Virus record (IMG/VR): IMGVR_UViG_3300005096_000103
Location: 1-64,000 of that record
Reading direction: 5' to 3' (one strand)
DNA length: 64,000 bases
DNA from: a virus
Part shown: one piece after another, positions 7,357-17,127 of the stretch
Position numbering within the stretch: position 1 is the stretch's first letter
Layout: each line of letters opens with the position of its first letter
Program-made: the position numbers and the translations under genes
Notes under the pieces: model-generated
The model's database searches: none
Told to the model about the DNA's origin: nothing
What the model saw: only the letters and a program-made list of their open reading frames with translations

Positions 7357-8832
7357 CTAACCCCCAAATGACACAAACTTTGCAGCAATAGCTACCATAG
7401 CCGCGTTAATTGTTGAGGAGAACGCACCAACAGCTAATGGCGGGCTACCTGGAGGTCCATGGACGTGAGCGTCGAGCAGTAGACCAAGCTGAACCATCAG
7501 AGCAGCCAGGGGCTCAAAGAGGACAGCACGAAAGGGTCCAGGGAGGTTTGGAGTGTAGTAAGGGGAACCTGGGGGAATCAGGGCGGGTCCCCCGAGCTTG
7601 ATGGGGAGGATGGTGTTGACGCTGAAGGTCCCCGCAGTAGTGCCAAAGACGATGTCGCCAGAGTTGGTGCTGACATGGAACCCTGAGCGTACTAGACCTA
7701 CGTCACCTGCAAGGGGCGAGCCAATATCAAATACGACATGGCCGTTAGTCGCAAGAACTGAGACAGCTTGGTTCGTAGGTAGTGGAACAAGTCCCCCGTT
7801 CGCTGTGATGTTGAGTCCAGTCCCAGAGTTTAGGTCCATGTTCCCCCCAGACCTAAGCCCGACATTAGACCCAGCAAAGACTTTAAACTTCCCAGGAGTC
7901 TTAATACTGTAAGTTCCGCCTGCATTCCACGAAACTCCACCCCCTACAGTGTATTTAGCTGAGGAGTCAGTGTCGACTTCTAATGAACCACACACTATCT
8001 TCTTAAGTTCTTCTACAACTTGGAAGTCTACAGCAGCAGTACGATGCACTACACCGTCTGGACGTATGTCTATAGTGAACTTGTCCTGCCCAGCAGGTGA
8101 GGTAACCCTAAACTTTGCAACATCTCCACTATGACCTAGCGAAGCCCTAACCCTATAACCACCTCGCTCAGGGGAAGACTCTGTCTCCTCATCAGCTCCT
8201 AGTGATATATCAAGTGAGGTCTTGTTCTGCTTATCGGTAGTCAGAGCTACAGAGCCCGCACCAGAGAACAAGTTTAGCGTACGACCTATAAGCGTCGTGA
8301 CTTCTGAGTCTTTGTTCGTCGTAAGGTTTGAGAACTCACTGGAGTAAACGCGACAAGTTCCACCGCTCAGTGAGCCGACGTAGTTACCATAGTGGAGGTT
8401 TGTTATAACATCGTCACCAGGCTGGAGGTCTCGGATTCCCTTACCAGCAAAGGAAGGCTGTGAGAGATTGTCACTAGGGTTGACATTCGTATCAGCGGGG
8501 ATGCTGACTACACCAGAGAGCGCATTGCCTCGGGAGACAGACTGCTGAACTACAGGAGTCGCGTACCAGATAACCGGTGGACCCCAGCGGTAAGAGACGA
8601 GTACGTGATCCCCAACGAGAGGTACTGTAAGCCTCTTCGGCGCCCCAGGCCAAGGTACACTGTTTAACGTACGACCTGTTGACGTCGAGACATCACAGAT
8701 ATGCCTCGAAGGGTAGACACGGGTAATAGTCCCCGTCTCCCCACCATCGTTACGCCGATTGTCCTCATCAATTGAGAGACCAGCACCCTTAAGCAGCTTC
8801 CTCTTGAGATGGTTTGGCATAGTAGTAGACAC
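7357..8832 (-). CDS. Baseplate spike protein, gpV/gp5-like, 491 aa
   Basis: Residues about 30-95 read as the OB-fold of contractile-tail spikes (GETGTITRVYPSRHICDVST, then V..VGDHVLVSYRWG..VIWY). The central and C-terminal parts are Gly/Asn/Thr-rich with short repeating strands (GGTYSIKTPGKFKVFAGSN...LRSGGNMDLNSG), as in a trimeric beta-helix needle. The C-terminus has the pattern VHGPPGSPPLAVGAFSS common in spike tips. Role: puncturing the host envelope at the tip of the tail tube. It starts at GTG 8832 or ATG 8820. Confidence 0.75.
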   Translation of the reverse strand: MSTTMPNHLKRKLLKGAGLSIDEDNRRNDGGETGTITRVYPSRHICDVSTSTGRTLNSVPWPGAPKRLTVPLVGDHVLVSYRWGPPVIWYATPVVQQSVSRGNALSGVVSIPADTNVNPSDNLSQPSFAGKGIRDLQPGDDVITNLHYGNYVGSLSGGTCRVYSSEFSNLTTNKDSEVTTLIGRTLNLFSGAGSVALTTDKQNKTSLDISLGADEETESSPERGGYRVRASLGHSGDVAKFRVTSPAGQDKFTIDIRPDGVVHRTAAVDFQVVEELKKIVCGSLEVDTDSSAKYTVGGGVSWNAGGTYSIKTPGKFKVFAGSNVGLRSGGNMDLNSGTGLNITANGGLVPLPTNQAVSVLATNGHVVFDIGSPLAGDVGLVRSGFHVSTNSGDIVFGTTAGTFSVNTILPIKLGGPALIPPGSPYYTPNLPGPFRAVLFEPLAALMVQLGLLLDAHVHGPPGSPPLAVGAFSSTINAAMVAIAAKFVSFGG

Positions 8833-8941
8833 CTCGCGCCCTGAACTCTACGACGAACGCCCTAAACTCTTACACGTAATGTAGTAGCGTAGGGCGTAAG
8901 AGAGGCTATCCTGTGTAACGAAGGCTATCCTGTATAATGAC

Positions 8942-9694
8942 CTAGCGAATAGGACCATTAGACCCATCAAGATTCGGGACGATATCAGCCATCGTAGCAC
9001 CAATACCAAGAATATTCTTGTTGATATCAGAGAACGACGGGGCACTAGAACCTTTGCGAGCGTGTGGGAGGAACAACGTCTTCTTAACGGGGAGTGCACG
9101 GTCAGCTACAAAGCTGACTCGCTCAACCACAGTAGGCTGCCCTGCACCCATCTGAAAACTCCATGAGTTGATCATGAGCATTTCCATATAGAACGAGGCG
9201 ACAGGCTGTCGCATCTTATCTCTAAAGAAGCATCCAAGACCAAAAGGCATATAGAAGAGCTCAGAGTCTAGGTTAGCGTAAAACTGATCCCCAGAGCCGT
9301 CAGAAGCTGCAGGATCGTCAAACGCGCTAACGTCGATTCCACTCTGCACTGCGTTTGTATACAAGACTCTAAGCAGATTACGCCCATTAAGCCACAGACG
9401 CCCAATAGAACCCGAGACAGAACTCTTACCTCTTACAAATGAGGTACGACCACTGCCGAAGGTATTCAGGGGCTGAACAGGCACAGAGTTCTGGAACGAA
9501 AAGTTCATCACCTGACCAATCGGGAGCAGCTTCTGAACGAAATCTTTACCGGCTTGGTAACGAGGTGGTCCAGCAACAAACAGTGTATCGTCTGAATGAA
9601 TAGACGTCAGAGCTGCGTTGTCCATCACGCGTTCAACGTAATGATCCTGCGTATACCAGCTATCTGGTGTAGTTGTCGGTCGCATCTCGCCCAT
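8942..9694 (-). CDS. Tail tube-like or baseplate protein, 250 aa
   Basis: The segment FVRGKSSVSGSIGRLWLNGRNLLRVLY resembles the core strand-helix pattern of myovirus tail tube or tube-initiator proteins. FYMEMLMINSWSFQMGAGQPTVVERVSF resembles the matching C-terminal strands. It lies between sheath and spike, as expected for a tube or tube-adaptor protein. ATG with AAGGGAG upstream. Confidence in tube versus baseplate adaptor is limited. Confidence 0.5.
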   Translation of the reverse strand: MGEMRPTTTPDSWYTQDHYVERVMDNAALTSIHSDDTLFVAGPPRYQAGKDFVQKLLPIGQVMNFSFQNSVPVQPLNTFGSGRTSFVRGKSSVSGSIGRLWLNGRNLLRVLYTNAVQSGIDVSAFDDPAASDGSGDQFYANLDSELFYMPFGLGCFFRDKMRQPVASFYMEMLMINSWSFQMGAGQPTVVERVSFVADRALPVKKTLFLPHARKGSSAPSFSDINKNILGIGATMADIVPNLDGSNGPIR

Positions 9695-9749
9695 ACTATC
9701 ACTCCCTTTAGTCTAACTTTGTGTGCTGCCTGACTCGCGACTACGCTAG

Positions 9750-10391
9750 TTAGGCGAGCCCAGCGCGCTGAGCGTAGGTCATGCCACTAGTACGACCTAA
9801 CGCTGCGTTAGCCTGCTGGACTGCAGTTGGATTAAACCCAGCAAGAGTCTTAGCAGTGTCGTACACTCCAGGCTCATTGCCCGTAAGAGTATTGACGCGG
9901 TCTCGCATAGTCGGGTTGCGACCGAGCAAAGAGTTGATCGTCTGCATCTTCGAGGGGTTGATGCCAAGTGACGAATAGGCGTTGTCTGCACGGTCCATAA
10001 GAGTTGGATTGCGACCTACGAGTGAGTTGGCCCGCTGCATGAGCGTCGGGTCAAAACCGATAGTTTCATTCGCTCGCTCACGGGCGTCGCCATAAGCACC
10101 ACCAACCGCGTCCTTAGCACTATCATACATACCACCGGCACGCTCCTTCAACGCGTCGATACGTTCGCCAGCGACCTTGCTCCGAACAAAGTTTGCGACT
10201 TTGACATTCGTCTCAGCATCATAAGCAGCAAGCTGCGAAGCTTCGTGGATAGTGACAGCGATTTCATAGTCCTGAGGGTCACCGGAGCTGGCAGCCTTTT
10301 CCATAAACTCGTCCTGGCCAATACCAACACTGTTAAGAGTGTCGACGAAAGCGTTAGCATAAGCCAGCTTGATAAGACTTGCAGTATCCAT
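9750..10391 (-). CDS. Repeat-containing virion-module protein, 213 aa
   Basis: The N-terminal half contains K-x-A motifs (LIKLAYA, MEKAASS, NVKVANF) shared with other virion-module proteins. Residues about 115-205 are built from roughly 20-residue repeats with the pattern NPTxMxRANxLxGR: NPTLMQRANSLVGR, NPTLMDRADNAYSSLG, NPSKMQTINSLLGR, NPTMRDRVNTLTG, then NPTAVQQANAALGR. ATG with AGAGGC upstream, just downstream of the sheath gene. It could be a tail chaperone or an internal tail protein; no family was recognised. Confidence 0.6.
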   Translation of the reverse strand: MDTASLIKLAYANAFVDTLNSVGIGQDEFMEKAASSGDPQDYEIAVTIHEASQLAAYDAETNVKVANFVRSKVAGERIDALKERAGGMYDSAKDAVGGAYGDARERANETIGFDPTLMQRANSLVGRNPTLMDRADNAYSSLGINPSKMQTINSLLGRNPTMRDRVNTLTGNEPGVYDTAKTLAGFNPTAVQQANAALGRTSGMTYAQRAGLA

Positions 10392-10443
10392 GTTGTTTTG
10401 CCTCTATGGGTTGGTTAGCTTTAAGCCTAAGTCGTTCTTAGCT

Positions 10444-13395
10444 TTAAGCTGTGATTCTAAAAACGAGCCTGTTTAGGGGCGCCGGGAAGTCAATATATCC
10501 AGTGAACTCTGCAGTGTCTGCTGCACCCTCCAAGTAGCTTACACTAGTATTGCCGTAGTCTACAATAGGCGCCCCGATTTTAGGGAGTTTTGCAGCCTGG
10601 ATAGAGGCGAGAGTAGCGTCCATCGTATCGAGGAGTGTAGCCAAAGTCTCAGGGATGGCGTTGTACTCGGCGATGAGGCCGTCAAAGGTGTTCTTGAGGG
10701 TAGTCATCGTGTAGTGGTAACACCTCATCATCGAGAGTTCCTGAAGTTCAAGCGTGGTGATGTTCGTCGTGGTTTGGTACGAGATAATTGGTAACGCACC
10801 ACCCTGCTGCTGGGTGACAACCATGTTACCACCTGTAGAGAGCGACTTGATAAGGTCCCGGGTAAAGTAACTATTGCTAAACTTCAGCCCTACAATGCCA
10901 GAAATAGACTGTCGAGTTAACGACTTCTGAACTGGTAACGCAGCAGTAAGCGCCCCGATAGCTACAGCGAGGAACTCACCGCCCATCTCCCCTGACACAC
11001 CGGTTAGTGCGTTCACAACGTTAGAGATACCTGTAATCCTAGGAGGCATTGTACGAACGAGTTGCTCAGTTGCAAGCCCTAGAGTCGCAGCGTTGATAGC
11101 GTCGACTTGCAATGTAGGTGTCAAGTCACGAGAGACTCTGTAGTGATCCGCCGGGCTACTAACGATAGCAAGGTACGTTGCAATCGGGATGTCTTCGTAT
11201 GTATCGAACTGGAGCCTATTATCAGACAAGATCGAATTAACAGGGATACTGTCAACGGGATCGAACGTAGAGTTAGCAGGTCCAGCGGGGGTAGGAGTCT
11301 CGAAGTTGTCACCTACGATGACAGGAGTGAGTCCAGAAGCAAACGTAGCAGTAAGGTCTAGGATCTGACGGAACCCACGTCTCCAAGTCACTGCAGCTGC
11401 TACCGTAGAACTCTGTCGCACACTACGAACGAGAGCGTTGTAGGAAGGAGCAGGGGGAGCTCCAGCAGCGAACGCGCCACCAGCACCCACTACAGTGTAG
11501 AAAGCATAGACACCGTTGGCAGTGAGCTTAGGTCCCCCACTAGTAGCTTGAATACCATTTGGGTTACCTGTAATAGTCATTGAGACTAAGAGGTTAGCCG
11601 CAGCGTTAGCCTCGATAGCATCTTTGACTTCTTGAGCTGTAGAGACAACAGCTGCACCCACATACTCCAACGTGACAGTAATCGCGTTAGCGCCTGTAGC
11701 AATGTTAAGAGGACTCGCAACACCGGGGTCAACAAAAGTAATAGATGTACCGTTACCACTAGGCCCTAGAATCCTGGAATAGAAGGTGAGGTCAGCACCG
11801 ACAGCAATGTTAGCTAAGACACCGTTGGTCTTAGTAGTGATGAGCCAGTAGCCTCCAGAGAGGTTAGGACCTGCGGGCTCGTCTAGATATACAACCTGCC
11901 CAACGCGGTTAGCGTCGAGAGTGTTTGTATCAATAGTATTGACTTTGTTGCCCGCGTTACCGTCAAGCTCAACAAGACCATGTGACTGTACTGCACCGCC
12001 GTTTGGATTTGAGCCATTGGTACTCATAATCCAGAAGAAGTTGTTATCTCCTGCAGCTTCAGCATGCGTCTCAGCTAAGGACAGTCGGTTGGTGTCATAG
12101 ATACGATCAACGGTATACGGACCTAAGTCGTTAGCCATGAACAATGCGTCACCAACAGCGACTCCAGCACTCACAAAGTTACCTGTCGCAGTTGCGAACA
12201 CGTGAACAGGATCACCAGTGATAAGCTCAGCAGTCCCAGCAGACGCAGCTGCTACAACAGAAGTCGTAGGCAGGTCGTCAACGGATGCAATGATCATTCG
12301 GTACACTGCAGATGTCGGAGCGGACAGTGCGAGAGTAGAAGTGCGGTAGATAGCTACAATACTAATGTCCCGAGTTAAGGGGACAATACAGTAGATGGCA
12401 TCGTTGCTCTCGATAGCCGACAGCGCTGCCTGATGCGCTGTAGACCTATCAGTCTGACCATTGAGGTCGTCACCCGTGAGCCCAAAGTAGTTAACCGTCG
12501 TAGTCGTATTCGCCAACGCGATTCTAAGCGCTGCAGCGAGAGGATTACGCTCGTCTACCCTACCCACCAGAGATTCGATCTGACTGTCGTCGTTGATCTG
12601 ACCTACAGCTGCGAGGTCCTGCCGGAGAGACTTGTACTGGATATACACCGAGGAGTAGTTGATAAGTGGAGTCTCAACAACTCCGTCACCTGTAATGTCA
12701 ACAGAGACAGTAGCCCCGCCTTTGATTGTGATTGCGTTACCAGCGATAGACACGAAGTTACTATCGAGAACAACGTCGTTAAGAACTTTCTCGACTCGGA
12801 ATCTGTAAGACCCATTCTGCGCGATAGTAAGTTCACCACCTAATACAAAGTTACTATATGCTCGAACCTGGTTAGCGTTCAGTGTTGAGCCGTTGTATCC
12901 ACCAACTTCTTTGATAGTAACGATGAGAGTGCTACCAAGCCCACCAACGTCTGAGATAACAAGTCGATCACCAGGTCGGACACCGTTAACACCAAAATCA
13001 AATCCACCAGCAGCCGTCGAGAATAAATCCTCATTAGGTGCTGCAGTTGTCACTGTCCCGTCTAAGCGGTTGGTGTTCCCAATTTCAAGATATACAGTGT
13101 CGAGATACGCGATTACCGAAGCGCTATCTAACACAGCACCAGCAGCGTTACTGGGAGGGTCTGCAATAGTTATGACATTGGCACCAGGGATAGGCCTGCT
13201 AACATTACTACCTGTAGTAGCTGAGGAAGCAGCGTCCTTAACGCCATAGGTGCCAATTAACAAAGAGGCCTTGTCTGTCACGTAGTCTAGGATGTGGTAG
13301 GCCGGCCCGACGATCAGGAGGTCCTGCACAGCTTCGACGATGTTAACAACCGTAGACGCGCTTTGCCTATAGATTTCAGTATTAGGTAATGCCAT
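10444..13395 (-). CDS. Tail sheath-like protein, 983 aa
   Basis: The C-terminal about 200 residues look like a contractile tail sheath: a conserved beta/alpha domain (ITGISNVVNALTG, LKFSNSYFTRDLIKS), the long-helix region (LELQELSMMRCYHYTMTTLK) and a final strand (TAEFTGYIDFPAPLNRLVFRI). The N-terminus (MALPNTEIYRQSASTVVNIVEAV...) resembles the sheath linker arm. At 983 residues it is much longer than the T4 sheath; extra Gly/Thr/Ala-rich beta domains in the middle probably decorate the tail surface. Strong ribosome binding site (AGAGG). The stop lies beside a short direct repeat (GCTTAAAGCTAA twice). Confidence 0.65.
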   Translation of the reverse strand: MALPNTEIYRQSASTVVNIVEAVQDLLIVGPAYHILDYVTDKASLLIGTYGVKDAASSATTGSNVSRPIPGANVITIADPPSNAAGAVLDSASVIAYLDTVYLEIGNTNRLDGTVTTAAPNEDLFSTAAGGFDFGVNGVRPGDRLVISDVGGLGSTLIVTIKEVGGYNGSTLNANQVRAYSNFVLGGELTIAQNGSYRFRVEKVLNDVVLDSNFVSIAGNAITIKGGATVSVDITGDGVVETPLINYSSVYIQYKSLRQDLAAVGQINDDSQIESLVGRVDERNPLAAALRIALANTTTTVNYFGLTGDDLNGQTDRSTAHQAALSAIESNDAIYCIVPLTRDISIVAIYRTSTLALSAPTSAVYRMIIASVDDLPTTSVVAAASAGTAELITGDPVHVFATATGNFVSAGVAVGDALFMANDLGPYTVDRIYDTNRLSLAETHAEAAGDNNFFWIMSTNGSNPNGGAVQSHGLVELDGNAGNKVNTIDTNTLDANRVGQVVYLDEPAGPNLSGGYWLITTKTNGVLANIAVGADLTFYSRILGPSGNGTSITFVDPGVASPLNIATGANAITVTLEYVGAAVVSTAQEVKDAIEANAAANLLVSMTITGNPNGIQATSGGPKLTANGVYAFYTVVGAGGAFAAGAPPAPSYNALVRSVRQSSTVAAAVTWRRGFRQILDLTATFASGLTPVIVGDNFETPTPAGPANSTFDPVDSIPVNSILSDNRLQFDTYEDIPIATYLAIVSSPADHYRVSRDLTPTLQVDAINAATLGLATEQLVRTMPPRITGISNVVNALTGVSGEMGGEFLAVAIGALTAALPVQKSLTRQSISGIVGLKFSNSYFTRDLIKSLSTGGNMVVTQQQGGALPIISYQTTTNITTLELQELSMMRCYHYTMTTLKNTFDGLIAEYNAIPETLATLLDTMDATLASIQAAKLPKIGAPIVDYGNTSVSYLEGAADTAEFTGYIDFPAPLNRLVFRITA

Positions 13396-13473
13396 TTTAG
13401 CCTCTGTCCACCGGTTGGGGATTTTGTCATAAATAAATAGAGGGGAGAACCACTATTCACGTCTAAAGTATAC

Positions 13474-14163
13474 TCAATACTTCGGCGAAATGAAAGTGCG
13501 CACTAGCGTCTCCGCAGCAGATTGTAGCGAAAGTTTTAAGTTGTATTTCTTCAGAGGTGACTCAATAGGCATCGTAGCCCACCTATCCTCATACGTAATG
13601 TTGAAAGCGACTGAAGTTAAGAACCTAGTGTCAGCTTCTTGAACCGCCTGCGTCGAAGACGTAGATAACGAAGATACTTTCTTTATATAGAAGTCGCGTT
13701 CAATAATCTTTCTACCTGCAGTTATAGTGTTCTGAACTATATAAGCTAGGTTAGCACTTTCAGCTCTAGTCTTCCCAATGACTTGTGTTTCTATATCCAT
13801 AGATGAGATATGATGGTAGTAGGTGTTCCCTCGTGTCATTATCCCTGGTTGGTACTGATCGAGGTTATCCATTGCGATCTGTGTTGTGACAGTTCTACCC
13901 TTTCGGAGCATGACACGCGGAATTAACGATGTACCCTCAGCTGCTTCGTCGTCATATTCAGTGTTAATAAAGATGAGTGTACGACCCTGCGGAATGTCGT
14001 CGTCAGTAACGGTAGGGTCATACAGATAGCGGATACTCTGGTCTACGTTGAACCGCTCCCTAAGGATGAGAACAAAAGCGCCTAATAGGACTAAAGGGTT
14101 ATGCCCTGCTAGGTTAGACCCACCCTCTTGCATGTACCTAGATGTACTTTTAGTTTCGGTCAT
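13474..14163 (-). CDS. Probable neck or tail-completion protein, 229 aa
   Basis: Soluble alpha/beta protein of the size of tail terminator/completion proteins, placed just upstream of the sheath gene. The segment LRERFNVDQSIRYLYDPT...TLIFINTEYDDE followed by a beta-rich core and a C-terminal strand (SVAFNITYEDRWATMP) would fit such a fold, but no signature was recognised. ATG with GAGGTGAG upstream. The call rests on position and size. Confidence 0.4.
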   Translation of the reverse strand: MTETKSTSRYMQEGGSNLAGHNPLVLLGAFVLILRERFNVDQSIRYLYDPTVTDDDIPQGRTLIFINTEYDDEAAEGTSLIPRVMLRKGRTVTTQIAMDNLDQYQPGIMTRGNTYYHHISSMDIETQVIGKTRAESANLAYIVQNTITAGRKIIERDFYIKKVSSLSTSSTQAVQEADTRFLTSVAFNITYEDRWATMPIESPLKKYNLKLSLQSAAETLVRTFISPKY

Positions 14164-14185
14164 GACTCACCTCAACCCTATATCT

Positions 14186-15100
14186 TTAACCCTGGAATTC
14201 TAGCGTGTACCTACTCTCACCTAGAGGGATGAGCTGTTCTACATCTGACCTAGCTAAGAGTGTGCAGGACGTAGTTTGCATAACACTCCGCTTGAACAGG
14301 TGCTGTGAATCTGCGTTATCTACCTTCCATCGAATATTTGAGTCAAGCTCAACTATTATATCCCCCTTCTCTAGCATAGGGACTGGCGGCGCTATAATCA
14401 TAGCAGAACCTATAGAGAGCTTACCACGTGGTGTATCCTGTACATTGATTGGACTACGCTGAACAATTCCGTAACCCTGTATAGGTGTGTGATAACCACC
14501 TGCCCAGGTTGTACCGTAGCAAGTTGAGCAAGTAGACCCTTGGTAGTTAGCCCTGAGGACAGCATCGTAGCATCCTTCTTCTGGGCACCGTAGACCAAAG
14601 TGTCGTTGTTTAAGGTACACAACAGGATCACCTGAGAGTCTTTGAGCTACAGCAGCTCTACGCGCCTTTGCCCGCCACACGAGTATGTTACGGCGGTTGA
14701 ACTTAGGATTCTTAAAGAAGATGCCTTGATTGCGTCTGTCAATCTGGTTAGCTGTAGGGACTACCCCGAGCGCTTGTGACTTGTTGACCTCTACGAGTTG
14801 CAACCCATAGATATTAACAGGGACCGAAGCGACATCCTCAACTTGCCCCTCAATGACTACACGGTAGACGAGGCTACGGACAGCCGACAATACGTTAGGG
14901 TTACCAGCAAGGAACGGATCGTTATAGTAGCTATCCGTCACACCTTCTGCGATAACCTCGAAGTCATTAAACATATTTGAGCTACGTTCAACTCTAAAAC
15001 TGAGTACGCTAGTAGCAGGTGTTATACCGTTGACCTTCCACTGCACGAAAGCTCTACGCTTACGATAGAGCATCACATGCTGTATCTGTACACTAAGCAT
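14186..15100 (-). CDS. Virion-module protein with four-Cys zinc-like motif, 304 aa
   Basis: Residues 1-105 look like a fibronectin-III-type beta domain (YRKRRAFVQWKVNG...SFRVERSSN). Residues about 165-195 hold two CxxxxC/CxxC pairs (CPEEGC and CSTC), a zinc-ribbon-like knuckle. The C-terminal third is beta-rich (KGDIIVELDSNIRWKVD). It overlaps the Nudix-containing gene by one base and precedes the tail-completion candidate, so a neck or head-tail joining role is plausible but unproven. Confidence 0.5.
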   Translation of the reverse strand: MLSVQIQHVMLYRKRRAFVQWKVNGITPATSVLSFRVERSSNMFNDFEVIAEGVTDSYYNDPFLAGNPNVLSAVRSLVYRVVIEGQVEDVASVPVNIYGLQLVEVNKSQALGVVPTANQIDRRNQGIFFKNPKFNRRNILVWRAKARRAAVAQRLSGDPVVYLKQRHFGLRCPEEGCYDAVLRANYQGSTCSTCYGTTWAGGYHTPIQGYGIVQRSPINVQDTPRGKLSIGSAMIIAPPVPMLEKGDIIVELDSNIRWKVDNADSQHLFKRSVMQTTSCTLLARSDVEQLIPLGESRYTLEFQG

Positions 15101-16716
15101 TACTGGATCCAGTTAGTACCTTCGTACGTCCTTGATAGCGAACGGAGATTACTATTCAATTCCTTAGTAGACATACTATGATCTTCTCGCTGAGTAGGGA
15201 GACTACCACGTCTAGACGTCTCTGGACTCTCTCCATTGTCAGGCTGGACTTTAGATTCGTTGTTAACACTACCAGAGTTCACACTATACCCACCGGCCAT
15301 ACCTTCGTCGCCTGCGAGCTTATGCGCGTCCAGCGGGTACCCGATAGCTACGAATTCGCTAGAAGGATCTAATCCACTGTATAGCGGAATTATAGTAGAG
15401 ATAATATTGGCACACGTCGCCCCTAGAGACTTAGCACTTGAGTGCTTAACATGCTCTTTATCGAGTTTAAGACGCAGCATCCGTAATGCTGTGACTCTAC
15501 CCTTCCGATGCGCATTGTACCCGTCTTTACATACCTCTATCTTAGCATTGAGCACACGCATGAGCTTACCAATCTCCATCCAGATTGGTTTACTTTGGTC
15601 CCCGTCATCTCCATACAACGAAAGATCCCGACCCTGGTAGGCTGCAGAACGATAGTATGTCCTATCACCTGAGAGGCTCTTGACTTGATGCTTCTCTCGA
15701 TCCTTAACTTCTTTACTCCACTTCCAATCTAAAGGTCGAAGTCTGAGAGACGTTATCTTCCCAACAGACACACCAACCTCTTCGCCAGCTTCTCTACGCG
15801 CGGCCTGCTCAATAGTCTCACCCTTGTCAATACCACCACCGGGGAACACGTAGTTGTCTTTCACAGTGTTGTAGCGTGTTACGAGGATCTCAACGTCACC
15901 CATGTCTGTATGGCGGTACACGAGCAGCTCTACCCTGCGACGCATAGCTGAGAGTGCTGCGTACTTTGCTGCAAGAGGGTCAGGATTAGCACGCGCTTGG
16001 TACTCTTCGATAGCTTCCTGATACCTAGCTCTATTGACTTTATCTTCCTCAGAACGTCGCTCAAAGTCTTTACGCTGCTTACGCCGTTGCCATAGATTAT
16101 ACGCTGACCATAGTAGTGCAACAGAAGTCATCCCATCTATTGCACTAGGCGCTTGTTCTCCAGGACGCACTTGCATCTGTGGCGCAACAGGTGGTGTAGC
16201 TCCTAGGGGTAGAGTTGCGTGCTGTGCGTAAGACCCTGTATGTGCGTAACCTTCTTTCTCTCTATCGAGTGTGGTTTCTCTACTAGAGTAGTTGTCTGTC
16301 TCACTCTTCATGTTGTTTCTGAGATCTTGAAGATCATTCTTAGAGTCAGTACTAACTACAGGACCTGTAAATTGACCTGAGGGTTCGGTACGATGATCTT
16401 CACCTGTGATGTCAGGGGAGCGCTCTTGGTTACGGTAGCCAGGGGCTATGTCTCCTGCTCCAATCTCATCGTCAAAGAAGGAGGTCTTAACACCTGGCCC
16501 TGGAGGAGGTAACTTATTAAACGTAGACAACCCTAGAGTTCTAAGTAGCGTGTTTTCTTTAGGTAGGTTAATATACTTGTTCCCTGTAAGACTATTTTCC
16601 CCACCAGCTGCGTGGTACTTCTTATAGAATCTATCAATGAAATTTATACGAGACTTCTCTACCTTAGTAGGTCCGGTCCCGACACTCCCATCAGGGTTTA
16701 AAGCATTGTGAGCCAC
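15100..16716 (-). CDS. Nudix-domain protein within the virion module, 538 aa
   Basis: A complete Nudix box, G-x5-E-x7-R-E-U-x-E-E-x-G-U, is visible at residues 294-316 (GGIDKGE ... REAGEEVGV), preceded by the usual strand YNTVKDNYVFPG. Nudix enzymes hydrolyse nucleoside diphosphates linked to another moiety. The domain sits in the middle: about 250 residues of low-complexity, polar sequence come before it and about 130 residues after it. Neighbours on both sides are neck and tail candidates joined by one-base overlaps, so it is expressed late with virion genes. Whether it is packaged is not shown. Confidence 0.75.
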   Translation of the reverse strand: MAHNALNPDGSVGTGPTKVEKSRINFIDRFYKKYHAAGGENSLTGNKYINLPKENTLLRTLGLSTFNKLPPPGPGVKTSFFDDEIGAGDIAPGYRNQERSPDITGEDHRTEPSGQFTGPVVSTDSKNDLQDLRNNMKSETDNYSSRETTLDREKEGYAHTGSYAQHATLPLGATPPVAPQMQVRPGEQAPSAIDGMTSVALLWSAYNLWQRRKQRKDFERRSEEDKVNRARYQEAIEEYQARANPDPLAAKYAALSAMRRRVELLVYRHTDMGDVEILVTRYNTVKDNYVFPGGGIDKGETIEQAARREAGEEVGVSVGKITSLRLRPLDWKWSKEVKDREKHQVKSLSGDRTYYRSAAYQGRDLSLYGDDGDQSKPIWMEIGKLMRVLNAKIEVCKDGYNAHRKGRVTALRMLRLKLDKEHVKHSSAKSLGATCANIISTIIPLYSGLDPSSEFVAIGYPLDAHKLAGDEGMAGGYSVNSGSVNNESKVQPDNGESPETSRRGSLPTQREDHSMSTKELNSNLRSLSRTYEGTNWIQ

Positions 16717-17105
16717 TACAGATCCTCCAGATCTTCGCCGTATTCATCTGCGTCTAGAGCGTCAAATTCAGCGTCTGTAAGACCACCATCTTCGTCATCA
16801 TCTTCGTAGTCTACTTCAACTTCTATGCGGGTATCATCTTCTAGTCCGTCATCTAAGGATGTGCCTGCTGACGAAGACTCAGTACCCTGTACACGAGCAG
16901 CTAAGCTCTCAACAGCGTCTGATAAGCTACTACTCCCTGTTTCTTCAATCTCACTTAGTATCTTGTCAGCATTAAATTTAGCAGCACACTTACGGAAGTG
17001 GAGCTTCTCATTCAGAGAGTAGCCACCCCACAGCTTCTCAAAGAAGGGTACTTGAGCCTTAGCTACTTTGACGGCCCCATGGGGTGTATAGTAAAGCTGG
17101 AACAT
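16716..17105 (-). CDS. Acidic hypothetical protein, 129 aa
   Basis: The N-terminal third is mixed (FQLYYTPHGAVKVAKAQVPF). The C-terminal half is very acidic (EVDYEDDDEDGG...DEYGEDLEDL). It overlaps the Nudix gene by one base and begins just past the 21-bp repeat array. It may be a small head-module protein or chaperone; no family was recognised. Confidence 0.55.
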   Translation of the reverse strand: MFQLYYTPHGAVKVAKAQVPFFEKLWGGYSLNEKLHFRKCAAKFNADKILSEIEETGSSSLSDAVESLAARVQGTESSSAGTSLDDGLEDDTRIEVEVDYEDDDEDGGLTDAEFDALDADEYGEDLEDL

Positions 17106-17127
17106 AGAAGGTGTCTACTGCTAAAAG

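Noticed and set aside
12433-12843. + strand frame of 136 residues inside the sheath-like gene
   Set aside because: Antisense to the sheath-like protein, whose continuous 983-residue frame and C-terminal signature are convincing.
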